The notes under the pieces are model-generated. The model saw nothing but the letters and a program-made list of their open reading frames with translations, did no database searches and had not been told where the DNA came from. This document shows, one piece after another, positions 23,918-37,900 of a stretch of 64,000 bases of DNA. Source of the DNA: Megascapheus bottae (taxonomy: Eukaryota; Chordata; Mammalia; Rodentia; Geomyidae); assembly GCA_024803745.1 (NCBI GenBank), contig JANJXV010000266.1:372001-436000 (forward strand), given 5' to 3'. Every line of letters starts with the position of its first letter. Within the stretch, counting starts at the first letter, position 1. The translations under genes were made by a program, and so were the position numbers.

Positions 23918-24334
23918 AAACCTTGGGCTCTACTAGCAGAGATTGGCAATAGAGCAAAAGGCCATATATAAGGCCATATAATGTGAAGCTAATTGAAAGG
24001 ACCTCCAGGATATTGACACAAAAGCCATATAATGAATGATTGTTGTCCTTAATGTACTATGTTGTCTCTCATCTCGCTTGCTGTCCCTTGGTTATCCCAT
24101 ATTGGTATAGTATCTCACTTTGTTATCTGATATATTGAATTTATTTGTATTTGGATATTTGAAATTTGATAGGGAAGGGGGGAAAACCAAGACGGGTGGG
24201 GGTATGGGGTTGGAGGGAAATGGGTACCAAGACATGTGAAAGGGTATCAATGTATGTGAATTAATGCACCTTCTATCTGGCAAATATCATCTAACCCTTT
24301 TACTAATTACAATAAAAAAATGAAAAAAAAGGAA
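23918..24334 (+). mobile_element. U3 L1 3' UTR and A-rich tail
   Basis: From this unit onward GATTGGCAATAG replaces GATTGTCAATAG near 23943. The G-tract includes GGGGGTATGGGG (GTGTG changed to GTATG), shared with U4. Confidence 0.88.
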
Positions 24335-24961
24335 GTTGTAGTGTGTGGGGAGGATGATGGGGTCAAATACATTTCTTCTTAGAAATTTACCTCATCTGGT
24401 TGCCCTGGATTTTCCTGGCCTTCTTCTTAGAGAAAGTTCTGTTATACTGGATTTGTGGCTTGGCAATGATCTAGCATGTACATCTTCGAGTAAGACATCC
24501 ACAACTTCCATGCCTGAGACTCGAGTTTCCTGACCTTTGGCAACAGCACAGCAACATCTTTCTTCCTCCTGAGCCACAGGCCAAGTGAGCTGGCTTGAGA
24601 TGGTTGTTAGTTACAGTGGCTTGGTTACCAGGGTTCCATATTCTGTTCCATTGTGAGGGAGGCAGGGTCACCTTTCAGGGCCCAATGACCAAAGATCCTT
24701 GCTCACAAAAGACCTCACCAAAGACATACTGGAGGCTGAATCTCTCCTCCAGTCTCACAATATACGTGTGGATGTAGTATACAGCACACCTTATTTGTCC
24801 AATCCCAATGTCTTCCACTAGGCCCAACTACCAGTCTGGTCTCAGGCTCAAGGAGCCTTTCTTAGGTAAGATCCAAACTTAAGGGTCAATATTGCCCTCA
24901 TCCTTTACAAAACATTTGCTTCACAGTGCCTTCTCTGCCTGCATTTTTGCCCCTTGTCGAA
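24335..24961. other. U4 spacer left block, unrecognised
   Basis: Close to U3 but without its private changes; ATACGTGTGG replaces ATACATGTGG near 24763 and persists in U5-U9. No gene seen. Confidence 0.6.
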
Positions 24962-25157
24962 TTTTTTTTGTTTTTGCTAGTCTTGGGACTTGACCTCAGA
25001 GTGTGAACATTGTTCTTGGGCTTTCTTTAGGCTTTAGCTGTCCCACCGAGCCACAGCACCGCTTGCAGCGTTTTCTATGTATGTGGTAATGAGGAATCAA
25101 ACCTGAGGCTTACTGCTTGGTAGCCAAGGACTCTCCCACTAGGTCAAACACACAGGG
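24962..25157 (-). mobile_element. U4 antisense IDL-Geo-type SINE
   Basis: Same insertion; CTCAGAGTG replaces CTCACAGTG and CACCGCTTG replaces CACCACTTG, both kept in U5-U9. Confidence 0.72.
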
Positions 25158-25395
25158 CATCTTGCACATACTTTTGACGTCAATCTACTAGGATATTATT
25201 AGGTTTCTGTATCCTAATCAATTTTTTCCTGATGATTAGCTTTGCTGTCATGTGTAAAAAATGCAAGAGGGAAAAACACAGAAGAATTAGTGAAATTAAA
25301 AATAAGCATTAGACACAGTTAAGTGTTCATTCTTTGTAGGAGAAAGGATATTTGGATATGATGATGATGATGATGACTTTATAATTACTATGTCA

Positions 25396-25601
25396 CGGTT
25401 GAGAGTTTGGCATAGTGGTAGAGTGCTTGCCTAGCATCCATGAAGATCTGGGTTTGATTGCTCAGTACCACATAGATAGAAAATCTAGATGTGGCACTGT
25501 GGCTCAAGTGGCAGAGGGCTAGTCTTGAGAAAACCCGAGGACAGTGCTCAGGCCCTGAATTCAAGCCCCAAGACTGGCAGAAAGATAAAAGAAAATAAAA
25601 A
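25396..25601 (+). mobile_element. U4 sense IDL-Geo-type SINE
   Basis: First base of the GGG start is C (also in U6-U9, not U5). CTAGTCTTG replaces CTAGACTTG, shared by U4-U8. Confidence 0.8.
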
Positions 25602-26264
25602 TGCTTTTTACGAGCTAATTCACTCACAGCATTTGCTTCTGAAATCTTCGCTTCTGCATCTTGTGAAATACCCCTTTCCCTCAACGTAGACAAGAAAAAC
25701 AGATCCATCCCATGGTCCCCTGTGAGGCCACTGGTTGGGCTAAGAGCTAGTCGTGCAGCAACACATAAGTTTTATTCTAATACTTTCCAAACTTTGTACT
25801 CAAATATGCTACCTACTTACCAACTTATGTCAGTTATCCTTATGCTATAACTTTTCTTCATTACTACAATATTCTTACACTCCTACGTTAATCTGCTTGC
25901 ACCTCCCCTGACCTCTCTCATTCTTTTTTTCTATCTCTGGACCTCTGCTCGTCTTTCAACCCTTATACTGCACGGATCTACACTTGATGGCTGTTGAGCA
26001 ATATTGTATATGTAGGTGGTTAATTATTCTCAAGGCTCAGAGGGACTTAAAGACAATAGAGATTGGATTGAGAGGCTTATTGTTTTGGGTATAAATCGCT
26101 TATCAGTGGTTGTATTAGGCTGGTCTGTAAGTGCACAAAAAGAAAGAGTGATAATACCAATCAAAACTTGTGAACATCTAGTGTCTGCCAGCTACAGAGG
26201 TCTAGGTTGGTTATATCTGAAAAACTATAATCGTATTTAGTAGTAATCTTGCTCCCATTTTCAA
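25602..26264 (+). other. U4 leader before L1 ORF1
   Basis: Homologous leader with private TCAAGGCTC for TCTAGGCTC near 26030 and ATCTGCTTGC for ATCCTCTTGC near 25890. No gene supported. Confidence 0.55.
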
Positions 26265-27447
26265 ATGGGCAGAACAAGAAACTCAAGAAAAATGTCAAAT
26301 CAAGAAACAACATCCCCCACCCAATGTAAACAGACAATGGAACAGTCACTGGCAAACCTAGAGGAGAGTCTTCCAATTGCTACACAAATGCAATTGATAA
26401 ACACCATTAATGAAAAATGTGAAAATATAAAGAAAGAGATAATGGAGGAAGCCATACCTGAACAAGAGGAAAGCAAAAACAAGGTGATAAGTGAAAAAGA
26501 AGAAGCCATAAAGGAGGCCATAATAAAGGTTTTTCAAAGAAAGATGGATGAATTCAAAGAATTCACAAATAAAAACATGACCAAACTCCAGCCAATGTCC
26601 AAAGAAAATAAAGCTACTGAGCTAACCACTCAAAAGGAAATCAAGGAGATAAAGAAATCCATACATGATCTAAAACAAGGGATGCAAGGCATCAAAAGTG
26701 AGCAATTAGAAGCAAGGGAGATGAAAAATAAAGTAGATAGCTTTGATAGCAGGTTAGACATTGCAGAGGAGAGAATTTCCGTGGCTGAAGATAATTTAGG
26801 AATTATAAAGAACAGAAAATGAGTCAATCCAAAACTAGGAAATATGAGAGAGCGCTTCAGGAGGTCCAAGATACAATTAGGAAGCCTAATTTAAGGCTAG
26901 TTGGTATTGAGGAGGGCGTGGAGAAAGAGGTCAATGGTATTGGAAATATACTTCAGGGAATCATCTCAGAGAATTTCCCAAATATCCAGAAGGGCAGGCC
27001 CATCCAGATACGAGAAGCTGTTAGAACCCAAACAGACCTGACCAGAAAAGAACATCCCACCGCCACATTGTGATCCGAACTGGATCAATAGAAACGAAAG
27101 GAAAGATCCTAAAGGCAGCCAGGGAAAAGGGATCAGTAACCTACAAAGGCAAACCAATCAGAATAACCCCAGATTTCTCAGCAGAGACCATGCAAGCACG
27201 AAGTGACTGGAAGCATATATGTCATGCCCTTATATCAAATAACTACCAACCAAGAATACTGTAGCCAGCTAAGCTCTCATTCATAACTGAGGGAAAAATA
27301 AAAACATTCCATTCCAGGGAAAAGCTGCAACAATATGTCGAAACAAAACCAACACTACAGAGAATTCTCAAAGATGCTCTATACATAGAAAACCAAAATA
27401 AATGCAATATAGGGAAAGAAAAGGCACCTAAACAGCATACCATCTAA
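26265..27447 (+). pseudogene. U4 L1 ORF1 pseudogene
   Basis: Besides the shared central overlap (26819) and the shared TAG (27262-27264), a private one-base deletion in the C-run near 27029 splits the RRM region: frame 26819-27073, then 27070-27264. Private replacements are EFTNK for ESTNK and LQPMSK for LQQMSK. Native stop TAA 27445-27447. Confidence 0.93.
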
Positions 27448-27495
27448 GGACCACAAGAACTGTCAAGACACAGGCCCTACTTAAAGCTTTCAAAA

Positions 27496-30400
27496 ATGGT
27501 AGGAACTAATAAATATCTCTCAATCCTAACTCTCAATATCAATGGACTTTACTCTCCAATTAAACGGCATAGGTTGTCTAGTTGGATCAAAAAGCAAGAG
27601 CCATCGTTCTGCTGACTTCGAGAGACACATCTTACCCAAAAACAATCATCTTTTGAAAGTGAGAGGTTGGAATAAACTCTATCAAGCTAACTGCCCCCAT
27701 AAACAGGCTAGAGTTGCCATCCTCATATCAGATACAATAGACTTCAAACTAAAATTAGTAAGAAAAGACAAAGAAGTTTACTACATACTACTAAAGGGAT
27801 CTTTCCTCCCGGAAGACATAACAATCCTAAGTATTTACACACCCAATCCCGGAGCTCCAAACTTCATCAAGCAAACTTTACTTACACTGAAACCATACAT
27901 AGATCGAAACACAGTGATTGTTGGTGAGTTTAACACACCACTCTCACCTCTGGACAGATCAACAAGGCAAAAACTCAACAGAGAAACCTTAGAACTGAAC
28001 AACTATATAGACCAACTAGATCTAACAGACATCTGCAGAATATTCCACCCAGTAACACCACAGTATACGTTTTTCTCAGCAGCACATGGAACATTTTCCA
28101 AAATAGACAACATCTTAGGCCATAAAGCAAACCTGGACAGATTCTGAAACACTGAAATTATTCCATGCACACTCTCAGACCATAAAGGCATCAAATTGGA
28201 GCTGAACACATATCTCCACCAAAGAAAACCCTGTAACTCATGGAGACTGAACCACACATTGTTGAATCAAAAACAATGGGTAATCGAAGAGATCAGAACA
28301 GATATCCAACTGTTTATGAAATTTAACAATAAGGAGCACACAAATATCAACTCCGTAGGAACACAACAAAGGCAGTACTCAGAGGAAAATTTATAGCGTG
28401 GAGTGCCTACCACAGCAAGTTGGAAAAATGGCAAACCAACTAGTTAATGTCTCACCTTAACCTCCTGGAAAAAGAGCAACAAACCAACCCTAAACCCATT
28501 AGGAGAAAGCAAATTATTAAAATCAAAGCAGCATTAAATGATTTGGAATAAAAAAAAACTATAGAAAGAATCAACAAAACAAGGAGTTGGTTCTTGAAAG
28601 AATTAACAAAATTGACAAGCCCTTAGCAAATCTTACCAAAAAAAGAAGAGAGCATATCGAAATAAACAAAATCGCAGATGAAAATGGTAATATCACGACA
28701 GAAATTACCAAGAACCAGAATATCATGAGGGAATACTTCTCAAACCTTTACGCCAACAAATTTGAGAATCTAGAAGAAATGGATGAATTCCTAGACAATA
28801 TTAACATACACACACTGAACCAAGAAGAGCTAACCCAACTCAACAGGCCTATTTCAAGCTCTGAAATAGAAATGGAAATTAGACAACTTCCACTTAAAAA
28901 GAGCCCAGGGCCAGATGGATTCACAGCTGAATTCTATAAGGTCTTCAAAGCAGAGCTCACACCAATGCTCCTCAAGCCCTTCAACGAAATTGAAAATGAA
29001 GGTTCTTTACTAAACTGATTCTGTGAAGCCAGCATATCCCTCATCCCCAAACCAGACAGAGATTCATCAAAGAAAGGGATCCATAGACCCAATTCTTTGA
29101 TGAACATCGATGCAAAACTTCTCAACAAAATACTGGCCAACCGTCTACAACAACTCATCAAAAAAATATACACTATGATCAAACTGGATTCATCATAGGG
29201 AGGCAAAGCTGGTTCAACATACACAAATCAATTAATATAATTCAACACATCAACAGGAGCAGGGATAAAATCACATGATTGTCTCAATAGATGCGGAAAA
29301 GGCATTTGACAAGATCCAAAACCCCTTTATGTTAAAAGATGTGGAGAAACTAGGAATCCATGGAACATTTCTCAATGTAATAAAGGCGGTGTATGAGAAA
29401 CCCACTGCTAGTATTATACTTAATGGTGAAAATCTAAAGCCATTCCCTCTAAAATCAGGAATGAGACAAGGATGCCCACTCTCTCCACTCCTTTTTAACA
29501 TAGTACTAGAATTCCTAGGCAGTGCAATATGGCAAGAAGCAAGCATAAAGGGGATCCAAGTAGGGAAAGAGGAAATAAAACTATCCCTCTTTGCAGATGA
29601 CATGATTCTGTATTTAAAGAATCCTATAGACTCTACTCCCAAGCTCCTTGAGCTGATTCAAAGCTTTGGAAGGGTAGCAGGCCATAAAATCAACCCTCAC
29701 AAATCAACTGCCTTACTTTACGCCAACACTGAGAGGAACGAGGCAATAATCAGGAAAGAAAATCCTTTCACAATAGCCTCAAAGAAAATAAAGTACCTAG
29801 CAATTAGCTTAACTAAGAATGTAAAGGACCGTTTAGATGAAAACTTTAAAACCCTAAAAAAGGAAATTAAAGCAGAACTAAGGAAATGGAAAAACCTCCC
29901 ATGCTCCTGGATTGGAAGAATCAACATTGTGAAAATGACAACCTTGCCAAGGGCTATCTACAAATTCAATGTAATACCCATCAACATCCCAATGTCATTC
30001 TTTAAAGACATAGAAGAGGCAATTCAAAATTTCATATGGAATAATAAAAGACCCCGTATAGCAAAAACACTTCTTAGCAGAAAGAACAGCGCTGGAGGAA
30101 TTTCAATTCCAAACTTAAGGCTCTATTACAGAGCTATAATTCTCAAAACAGCTTGGTACTGGCACAAGAACAGGCCTGAAGTCCAATGGAGTAGAACTGC
30201 GGACCCAGATATTAAACCACAGACCTATGGCCACCTAATCTTTGACCAGGGAGCCAAAAAAATAGAATGGAAGAAAGATAGCCTCTTCAACAAGTTGTGC
30301 TGGCAGAACTGGTTAAACACGTGCAGAAAACTAAAGTTGGATCCTTCTTTGTCCCCTTGCATTAGAATTAACTCCAAATGGATCAAAGACGTGGAGGTAA

Positions 30401-31338
30401 AAGCTGACACACTGAAAAGTTTACAGGAAGGAATAGGAGATACACTAGGCCTCCTTGGTACAGGTCGAAACTTTCTTAATAAGGACCAAGAATCACAACA
30501 AATCAGAGAAAGGCTGGATAAGTGGGACTGCATTAAACTGCAGAGCTTTTGTATGGCAACGGATATAGCTAGTAAACTAATCAGGAAGCCTACAGAGTGG
30601 GAGAAGATCTTCACCACCCAAACAACCGAACAAGGCCTCATATCTAAAATATATCAACAACTCAAAAAATTGAATCACTCCAAAACTAACCTCCAAAGTA
30701 ACACCCATCCCATTCCAAAATGGGCCAAAGACTTAAAGAGAGTCTTCTCTGAAGAAGAAACAAAAATGGCCTATAGACACATGAAGAAATGCTCAACATC
30801 TCTGGTCATAAAAGAAATGCAAATCAAAACAAGTCTAAGATTCCACCTAACTCCAGTTAGAGTGGCCAGGATCAGGAAAACGAATGACAACAGATGCTGG
30901 AGGGGATGTGGTCAGGAGGGATCACTACTACACTGTTGGTGGGAGTGCAAACTCGTTCAACCACTATGGAAAGCAGTGCGGCAGTGCCTCAAAACGCTAA
31001 ACATACAACTCCCCTATGACCCAGCAATTCCAGTACTTGGCATTTACCCAACAATCCAGAAACAAGGGCATACTAAACCCACTAGCACAACAATGTTCAT
31101 TGCAGCACTATTCACCATAGCAAAGATATGGAACCAACCCAGATGTCCCTCAGTTGATGAGTGGATCAACAAGTTGTGGTATTTGTACACAATGGAATTC
31201 TATGCTGCTGTCAGAAAGAATGACATCGCCCCATTTGTTAGGAAATGGAAAGACTTAGAACAAATCATATTAAGTGAAGTAAGCCAGACTCAAAGGAACT
31301 TAGGCTCAGTGGTTTCCCTCATTCGTCATAATCAGTAG
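27496..31338 (+). pseudogene. U4 L1 ORF2 pseudogene with 687-codon RT frame
   Basis: Endonuclease pieces are 27542-28147 (ended by the U3/U4 TGA) and 28196-28396; fingers 28587-29018. The main frame 29275-31338 is open for 687 codons with motif A, GMRQGCP, FADD and an intact Cys-rich motif. HPIPKW replaces HPITKW, RVARIRK replaces RMARIRK, and CIRINSK replaces CTRINSK (private). Confidence 0.95.
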
Positions 31339-31756
31339 AAACCTTGGGCTCTACTAGCAGAGATTGGCAATAGAGCAAAAGGCCATATATAAGGCCATAT
31401 AATGTGAAGCTAATTGAAAGGACCTCCAGGATATTGACACAAAAGCCATATAATGAATGATTGTTGTCCTTAATGTACTATGTTGTCTCTCATCTCGCTT
31501 GCTGTCCCTTGGTTATCCCATATTGGTATAGTATCTCACTTTGTTATCTGATATATTGAATTTATTTGTATTTGGATATTTCAAATTTGATAGGGAAGGG
31601 GGGAAAACCAAGACGGGTGGGGGTATGGGGTTGGAGGGAAATGGGTACCAAGACATGTGAAAGGGTATCAATGTATGTGAATTAATGCACCTTCTATCTG
31701 GCAAATATCATCTAACCCTTTTACTAATTACAATAAAAAAATGAAAAAAAAAGGAA
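31339..31756 (+). mobile_element. U4 L1 3' UTR and A-rich tail
   Basis: Same layout with the GGGGGTATGGGG form of the G-tract (31618 onward) and a private TTTCAAATTTG for TTTGAAATTTG near 31580. Confidence 0.88.
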
Positions 31757-32383
31757 GTTGTAGTGTGTGGGGAGGATGATGGGGTCAAATACATTTCTTC
31801 TTAGAAATTTACCTCATCTGGTTGCCCTGGAATTTCCTGGCCTTCTTCTTAGAGAAAGTTCTGTTATACTGGATTTGTGGCTTGGCAATGATCTAGCATG
31901 TACATCTTCGAGTAAGACATCCACAACTTCCATGCCTGAGACTCGAGTTTCCTGACCTTTGGCAACAGCACAGCAACATCTTTCTTCCTCCTGAGCCACA
32001 GGCCAAGTGAGCTGGCTTGAGCTGGTTGTTAGTTACAGTGGCTTGGTTACCAGGGTTCCATATTCTGTTCCATTGTGAGGGAGGCAGGGTCACCTTTCAG
32101 GGCCCAATGACCAAAGATCCTTGCTCACAAAAGACCTCACCAAAGACATACTGGAGGCTGAATCTCTCCTCCAGTCTCACAATATACGTGTGGATGTAGT
32201 ATACAGCACACCTTATTTGTCCAATCCCAATGTCTTCCACTAGGCCCAACTACCAGTCTGGTCTCAGGCTCAAGGAGCCTTTCTTAGGTAAGATCCAAAC
32301 TTAAGGGTCAATATTGCCCTCATCCTTTACAAAACATTTGCTTCACAGTGCCTTCTCTGCCTGCATTTTTGCCCCTTGTCGAA
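31757..32383. other. U5 spacer left block, unrecognised
   Basis: Nearly identical to U4; private GGAATTTCC for GGATTTTCC near 31830. No gene seen. Confidence 0.6.
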
Positions 32384-32581
32384 TTTTTTTTTTGTTTTTG
32401 CTAGTCTTGGGACTTGACCTCAGAGTGTGAACATTGTTCCTGGGCTTTCTTTAGGCTTTAGCTGTCCCACCGAGCCACAGCACCGCTTGCAGCGTTTTCT
32501 ATGTATGTGGTAATGAGGAATCAAACCTGAGGCTTACTGCTTGGTAGCCAAGGACTCTCCCACTAGGTCAAACACACAGGG
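32384..32581 (-). mobile_element. U5 antisense IDL-Geo-type SINE
   Basis: Same insertion with a longer T-run than U4 and private GTTCCTGGGC for GTTCTTGGGC. Confidence 0.72.
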
Positions 32582-32819
32582 CATCTTGCACATACTTTTG
32601 ACGTCAATCTACTAGGATATTATTAGGTTTCTGTATCCTAATCAATTTTTTCCTGATGATTAGCTTTGCTGTCATGTGTAAAAAATGCAAGAGGGAAAAA
32701 CACAGAAGAATTAGTGAAATTAAAAAAAAGCATTAGACACAGTTAAGTGTTCATTCTTTGTAGGAGAAAGGATATTTGGATATGATGATGATGATGATGA
32801 CTTTATAATTACTATGTCA

Positions 32820-33025
32820 GGGTTGAGAGTTTGGCATAGTGGTAGAGTGCTTGCCTAGCATCCATGAAGATCTGGGTTTGATTGCTCAGTACCACATAGA
32901 TAGAAAATCTAGATGTGGCACTGTGGCTCAAGTGGCAGAGGGCTAGTCTTGAGAAAACCCGAGGACAGTGCTCAGGCCCTGAATTCAAGCCCCAAGACTG
33001 GCAGAAAGATAAAAGAAAATAAAAA
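32820..33025 (+). mobile_element. U5 sense IDL-Geo-type SINE
   Basis: Keeps the GGG start of U1-U3 but has the CTAGTCTTG of U4-U8, an example of mixed ancestry over about 100 bp. Confidence 0.8.
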
Positions 33026-33688
33026 TGCTTTTTACGAGCTAATTCACTCACAGCATTTGCTTCTGAAATCTTCGCTTCTGCATCTTGTGAAATACCCCTT
33101 TCCCTCAACGTAGACAAGAAAAACAGATCCATCCCATGGTCCACTGTGAGGCCACTGGTTGGGCTAAGAGCTAGTCGTGCAGCAACACATAAGTTTTATT
33201 CTAATACTTTCCAAACTTTGTACTCAAATATGCTACCTACTTACCAACTTATGTCAGTTATCCTTATGCTATAACTTTTCTTCACTACTACAATATTCTT
33301 ACACTCCTACGTTAATCCTCTTGCACCTCCCCTGACCTCTCTCATTCTTTTTTTCTATCTCTGGACCTCTGCTCGTCTTTCAACCCTTATACTGCACGGA
33401 TCTACACTTGATGGCTGTTGAGCAATATTGTATATGTAGGTGGTTAATTATTCTCTAGGCTCAGAGGGACTTAAAGACAATAGAGATTGGATTGAGAGGC
33501 TTATTGTTTTGGGTATAAATCGCTTATCAGTGGTTGTATTAGGCTGGTCTGTAAGTGCACAAAAAGAAAGAGTGATAATACCAATCAAAACTTGTGAACA
33601 TCTAGTGTCTGCCAGCTACAGAGGTCTAGGTTGGTTATATCTGAAAAACTATAATCGTATTTAGTAGTAATCTTGCTCCCATTTTCAA
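33026..33688 (+). other. U5 leader before L1 ORF1
   Basis: Homologous leader; private TTCACTACTAC for TTCATTACTAC near 33283. No gene supported. Confidence 0.55.
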
Positions 33689-34872
33689 ATGGGCAGAACA
33701 AGAAACTCAAGAAAAATGTCAAATCAAGAAACAACATCCCCCACCCAATGTAAACAGACAATGGAACAGTCACTGGCAAACCTAGAGGAGAGTCTTCCAA
33801 TTGCTACACAAATGCAATTGATAAACATCATTAATGAAAAATGTGAAAATATAAAGAAAGAGATAATGGAGGAAGCCATACCTGAACAAGAGGAAAGCAA
33901 AAACAAGGTGATAAGTGAAAAAGAAGAAGCCATAAAGGAGGCCATAATAAAGGTTTTTCAAAGAAAGATGGATGAATTCAAAGAATCCACAAATAAAAAC
34001 GTGACCAAACTCCAGCAAATGTCCAAAGAAAATAAAGCTACTGAGCTAACCACTCAAAAGGAAATCAAGGAGATAAAGAAATCCATACATGATCTAAAAC
34101 AAGGGATGCAAGGCATCAAAAGTGAGCAATTAGAAGCAAGGGAGATGAAAAATAAAGTAGATAGCTTTGATAGCAGGTTAGACATTGCAGAGGAGAGAAT
34201 TTCCGTGGCAGTAGATAATTTAGGTATTATAAAGAACAGAAAATGAGTCAATCCAAATCTAGGAAATATGAGAGAGCGCTTCAGGAGGTCCAAGATACAA
34301 TTAGGAAGCCTAATTTAAGGCTAGTTGGTACTGAGGAGGGCGTGGAGAAAGAGGTCAATGGTATTGGAAATATACTTCAGGGAATCATCTCAGAGAATTT
34401 CCCAAATATCCAGAAGGGCAGGCCCATCCAGATACGAGAAGCTTGTAGAACCCCAAACAGACCTGACCAGAAAAGAACATCCCACCGCCACATTGTGATC
34501 CGAACTGGATCAATAGAAACGAAAGGAAAGATCCTAAAGGCAGCCAGGGAAAAGGGATCAGTAACCTACAAAGGCAAACCAATCAGAATAACCCCAGATT
34601 TCTCAGCAGAGACCATGCAAGCACGAAGTGACTGGAAGCATATATGTCATGCCCTTATATCAAATAACTACCAACCAAGAATACTGTAGCCAGCTAAGCT
34701 CTCATTCATAACTGAGGGAAAAATAAAAACATTCCATTCCAGGGAAAAGCTGCAACAATATGTCGAAAAAAAACGAACACTACAGAGAATTCTCAAAGAT
34801 GCTCTATACATAGAAAACCAAAATAAATGCAATATAGGGAAAGAAATGGCACCTAAACAGCATACCATCTAA
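33689..34872 (+). pseudogene. U5 L1 ORF1 pseudogene
   Basis: Shared central overlap (34243) and TAG (34687-34689). AVRT/AFRT of earlier units becomes ACRT here, kept in U6-U8. Private changes are SVAVDN for SVAEDN and two substitutions in GTCGAAAAAAAACG near 34763. Native stop TAA 34870-34872. Confidence 0.93.
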
Positions 34873-34920
34873 GGACCACAAGAACTGTCAAGACACAGGC
34901 CCTACTAAAAGCTTTTGAAA

Positions 34921-37900
34921 ATGGTAGGAACTAATAAATATCTCTCAATCCTAACTCTCAATATCAATGGACTTTACTCTCCAATTAAACGGCATAGGTT
35001 GTCTAGTTGGATCAAAAAGCAAGAGCCATCGTTCTGCTGACTTCGAGAGACACATCTTACCCAAAAACAATCATCTTTTGAAAGTGAGAGGTTGGAATAA
35101 ACTCTATCAAGCTAACTGCCCCCATAAACAGGCTAGAGTTGCCATCCTCATATCAGATACAATAGACTTCAAACTAAAATTAGTAAGAAAAGACAAAGAA
35201 GGTTACTACATACTACTAAAGGGATCTTTCCTCCCGGAAGACATAACAATCCTAAATATTTACACACCCAATCCCGGAGCTCCAAACTTCATCAAGCAAA
35301 CTTTACTTACACTGAAACCATACATAGATCGAAACACAGTGATTGTTGGTGAGTTTAACACACCACTCTCACCTCTGGACAGATCAACAAGGCAAAAACT
35401 CAACAGAGAAACCTTAGAACTGAACAACTATATAGACCAACTAGATCTAACAGACATCTGCAGAATATTCCACCCAGTAACACCACAGTATACGTTTTTC
35501 TCAGCAGCACATGGAACATTTTCCAAAATAGACCACATCTTAGGCCATAAAGCAAACCTGGACAGATTCAGAAACACTGAAATTATTCCATTCACACTCT
35601 CAGACCATAAAGGCATCAAATTGGAGCTGAACACACATCTCCACCAAAGAAAACCCTGTAACTCATGGAGACTGAACCACACATTGTTGAATCAAAAACA
35701 ATGGGTAATAGAAGAGATCAGAACAGATATCCAACTGTTTATGAAATTTAACAATAAGGAGCACACAAATATCAACTCCTTAGGAACACAACAAAGGCAG
35801 TACTCAGAGGAAAATTTATAGCGCGGAGTGCCTACAACAGCAAGTTGGAAAAATGGCAAACCAACTAGTTAATGTCTCACCTTAACCTCCTGGAAAAAGA
35901 GCAACAAACCAACCCTAAACCCATTAGGAGAAAGCAAATTATTAAAATCAAAGCACAATTAAATGATTTGGAATAAAAAAAACTATAGAAAGAATCAACA
36001 AAACAAGGAGTTGGTTCTTGAAAGAATTAACAAAATTGACAAGCCCTTAGCAAATCTTACCAAAAAAAGAAGAGAGCATATCGAAATAAACAAAATCGCA
36101 GATGAAAATGGTAATATCACGACAGAAATTACCAAGAACCAGAATATCATGAGGGAATACTTCTCAAACCTTTACGCCAACAAATTTGAGAATCTAGAAG
36201 AAATGGATGAATTCCTAGACAATATTAACATACACACACTGAACCAAGAAGAGCTAACCCAACTCAACAGGCCTATTTCAAGCTCTGAAATAGAAATGGA
36301 AATTAGACAACTTCCACTTAAAAAGAGCCCAGGGCCAGATGGATTCACAGCTGAATTCTATAAGGTCTTCAAAGCAGAGCTCACACCAATACTCCTCAAG
36401 CTCTTCAACGAAATTGAAAATGAAGGTTCTTTACTAAACTGATTCTGTGAAGCCAGCATATCCCTCATTCCCAAACCAGACAGAGATTCATCAAAGAAAG
36501 AGATCTATAGACCCAATTCTTTGATGAACATCGATGCAAAACTTCTCAACAAAATACTGGCCAACCGTCTACAACAACTCATCAAAAAAATATACACTAT
36601 GATCAAACTGGATTCATTATAGGGAGGCAAAGCTGGTTCAACATACACAAATCAATTAATATAATTCAACACATCAACAGGAGCAGGGATAAAATCACAT
36701 GATTGTCTCAATAGATGCGGAAAAGGCATTTGACAAGATCCAAAACCCCTTTATGTTAAAAGATGTGGAGAAACTAGGAATCCATGGAACATTTCTCAAT
36801 GTAATAAAGGCGGTGTATGAGAAACCCACTGCTAGTATTATACTTAATGGTGAAAATCTAAAGCCATTCCCTCTAAAATCAGGAATGAGACAAGGATGCC
36901 CACTCTCTCCACTCCTTTTTAACATAGTACTAGAATTCCTAGGCAGTGCAATATGGCAAGAAGCAAGCATAAAGGGGATCCAAGTAGGGAAAGAGGAAAT
37001 AAAACTATCCCTCTTTGCAGATGACATGATTCTGTATTTAAAGAATCCTATAGACTCTACTCCCAAGCTCCTTGAGCTGATTCAAAGCTTTGGAAGGGTA
37101 GCAGGCCATAAAATCAACCCTCACAAATCAACTGCCTTACTTTACGCCAACACTGAGAGGAACGAGGCAATAATCAGGAAAGAAAATCCTTTCACAATAG
37201 CCTCAAAGAAAATAAAGTACCTAGCAATTAGCTTAACTAAGAATGTAAAGGACCGTTTAGATGAAAACTTTAAAACCCTAAAAAAGGAAATTAAAGCAGA
37301 ACTAAGGAAATGGAAAAACCTCCCATGCTCCTGGATTGGAAGAATCAACATTGTGAAAATGACAATCTTGCCAAGGGCTATCTACAAATTCAATGTAATA
37401 CCCATCAACATCCCAATGTCATTCTTTAAAGACATAGAAGAGGCAATTCAAAATTTCATATGGAATAATAAAAGACCCCGTATAGCAAAAACACTTCTTA
37501 GCAGAAAGAACAGCGCTGGAGGAATTTCAATTCCAAACTTAAGGCTCTATTACAGAGCTATAATTCTCAAAACAGCTTGGTACTGGCACAAGAACAGGCC
37601 TGAAGTCCAATGGAGTAGAACTGCGGACCCAGATATTAAACCACAGACCTATGGCCACCTAATCTTTGACCAGGGAGCCAAAAAACTAGAATGGAAGATA
37701 GATAGCCTCTTCAACAAGTTGTGCTGGCAGAACTGGTTAAACACCTGCAGAAAACTAAAGTTGGATCCTTCTTTGTCACCTTGCACTAGAATTAACTCCA
37801 AATGGATCAAAGACGTGGAGGTAAAAGCTGACACACTGAAAAGTTTACAGGAAGGAATAGGAGATACACTAGGCCTCCTTGGTACAGGTCGAAACTTTCT

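Larger units (their letters stand above)
16885..24334 (+). repeat. U3: complete tandem unit
   Basis: Longest unit (7450 bp); the excess is explained by a 30-bp expansion of the ATG microsatellite. It shares with U4 a TGA in the endonuclease region and, with U4 and U5, Met for Thr just before RQGCP. Confidence 0.98.
24335..31756 (+). repeat. U4: complete tandem unit
   Basis: 7422 bp. Shares the endonuclease TGA with U3 and HPIPKW with U5 and U6, so it sits between the two groups. It also carries two single variants that recur separately in U7 and U8 (see findings). Confidence 0.98.
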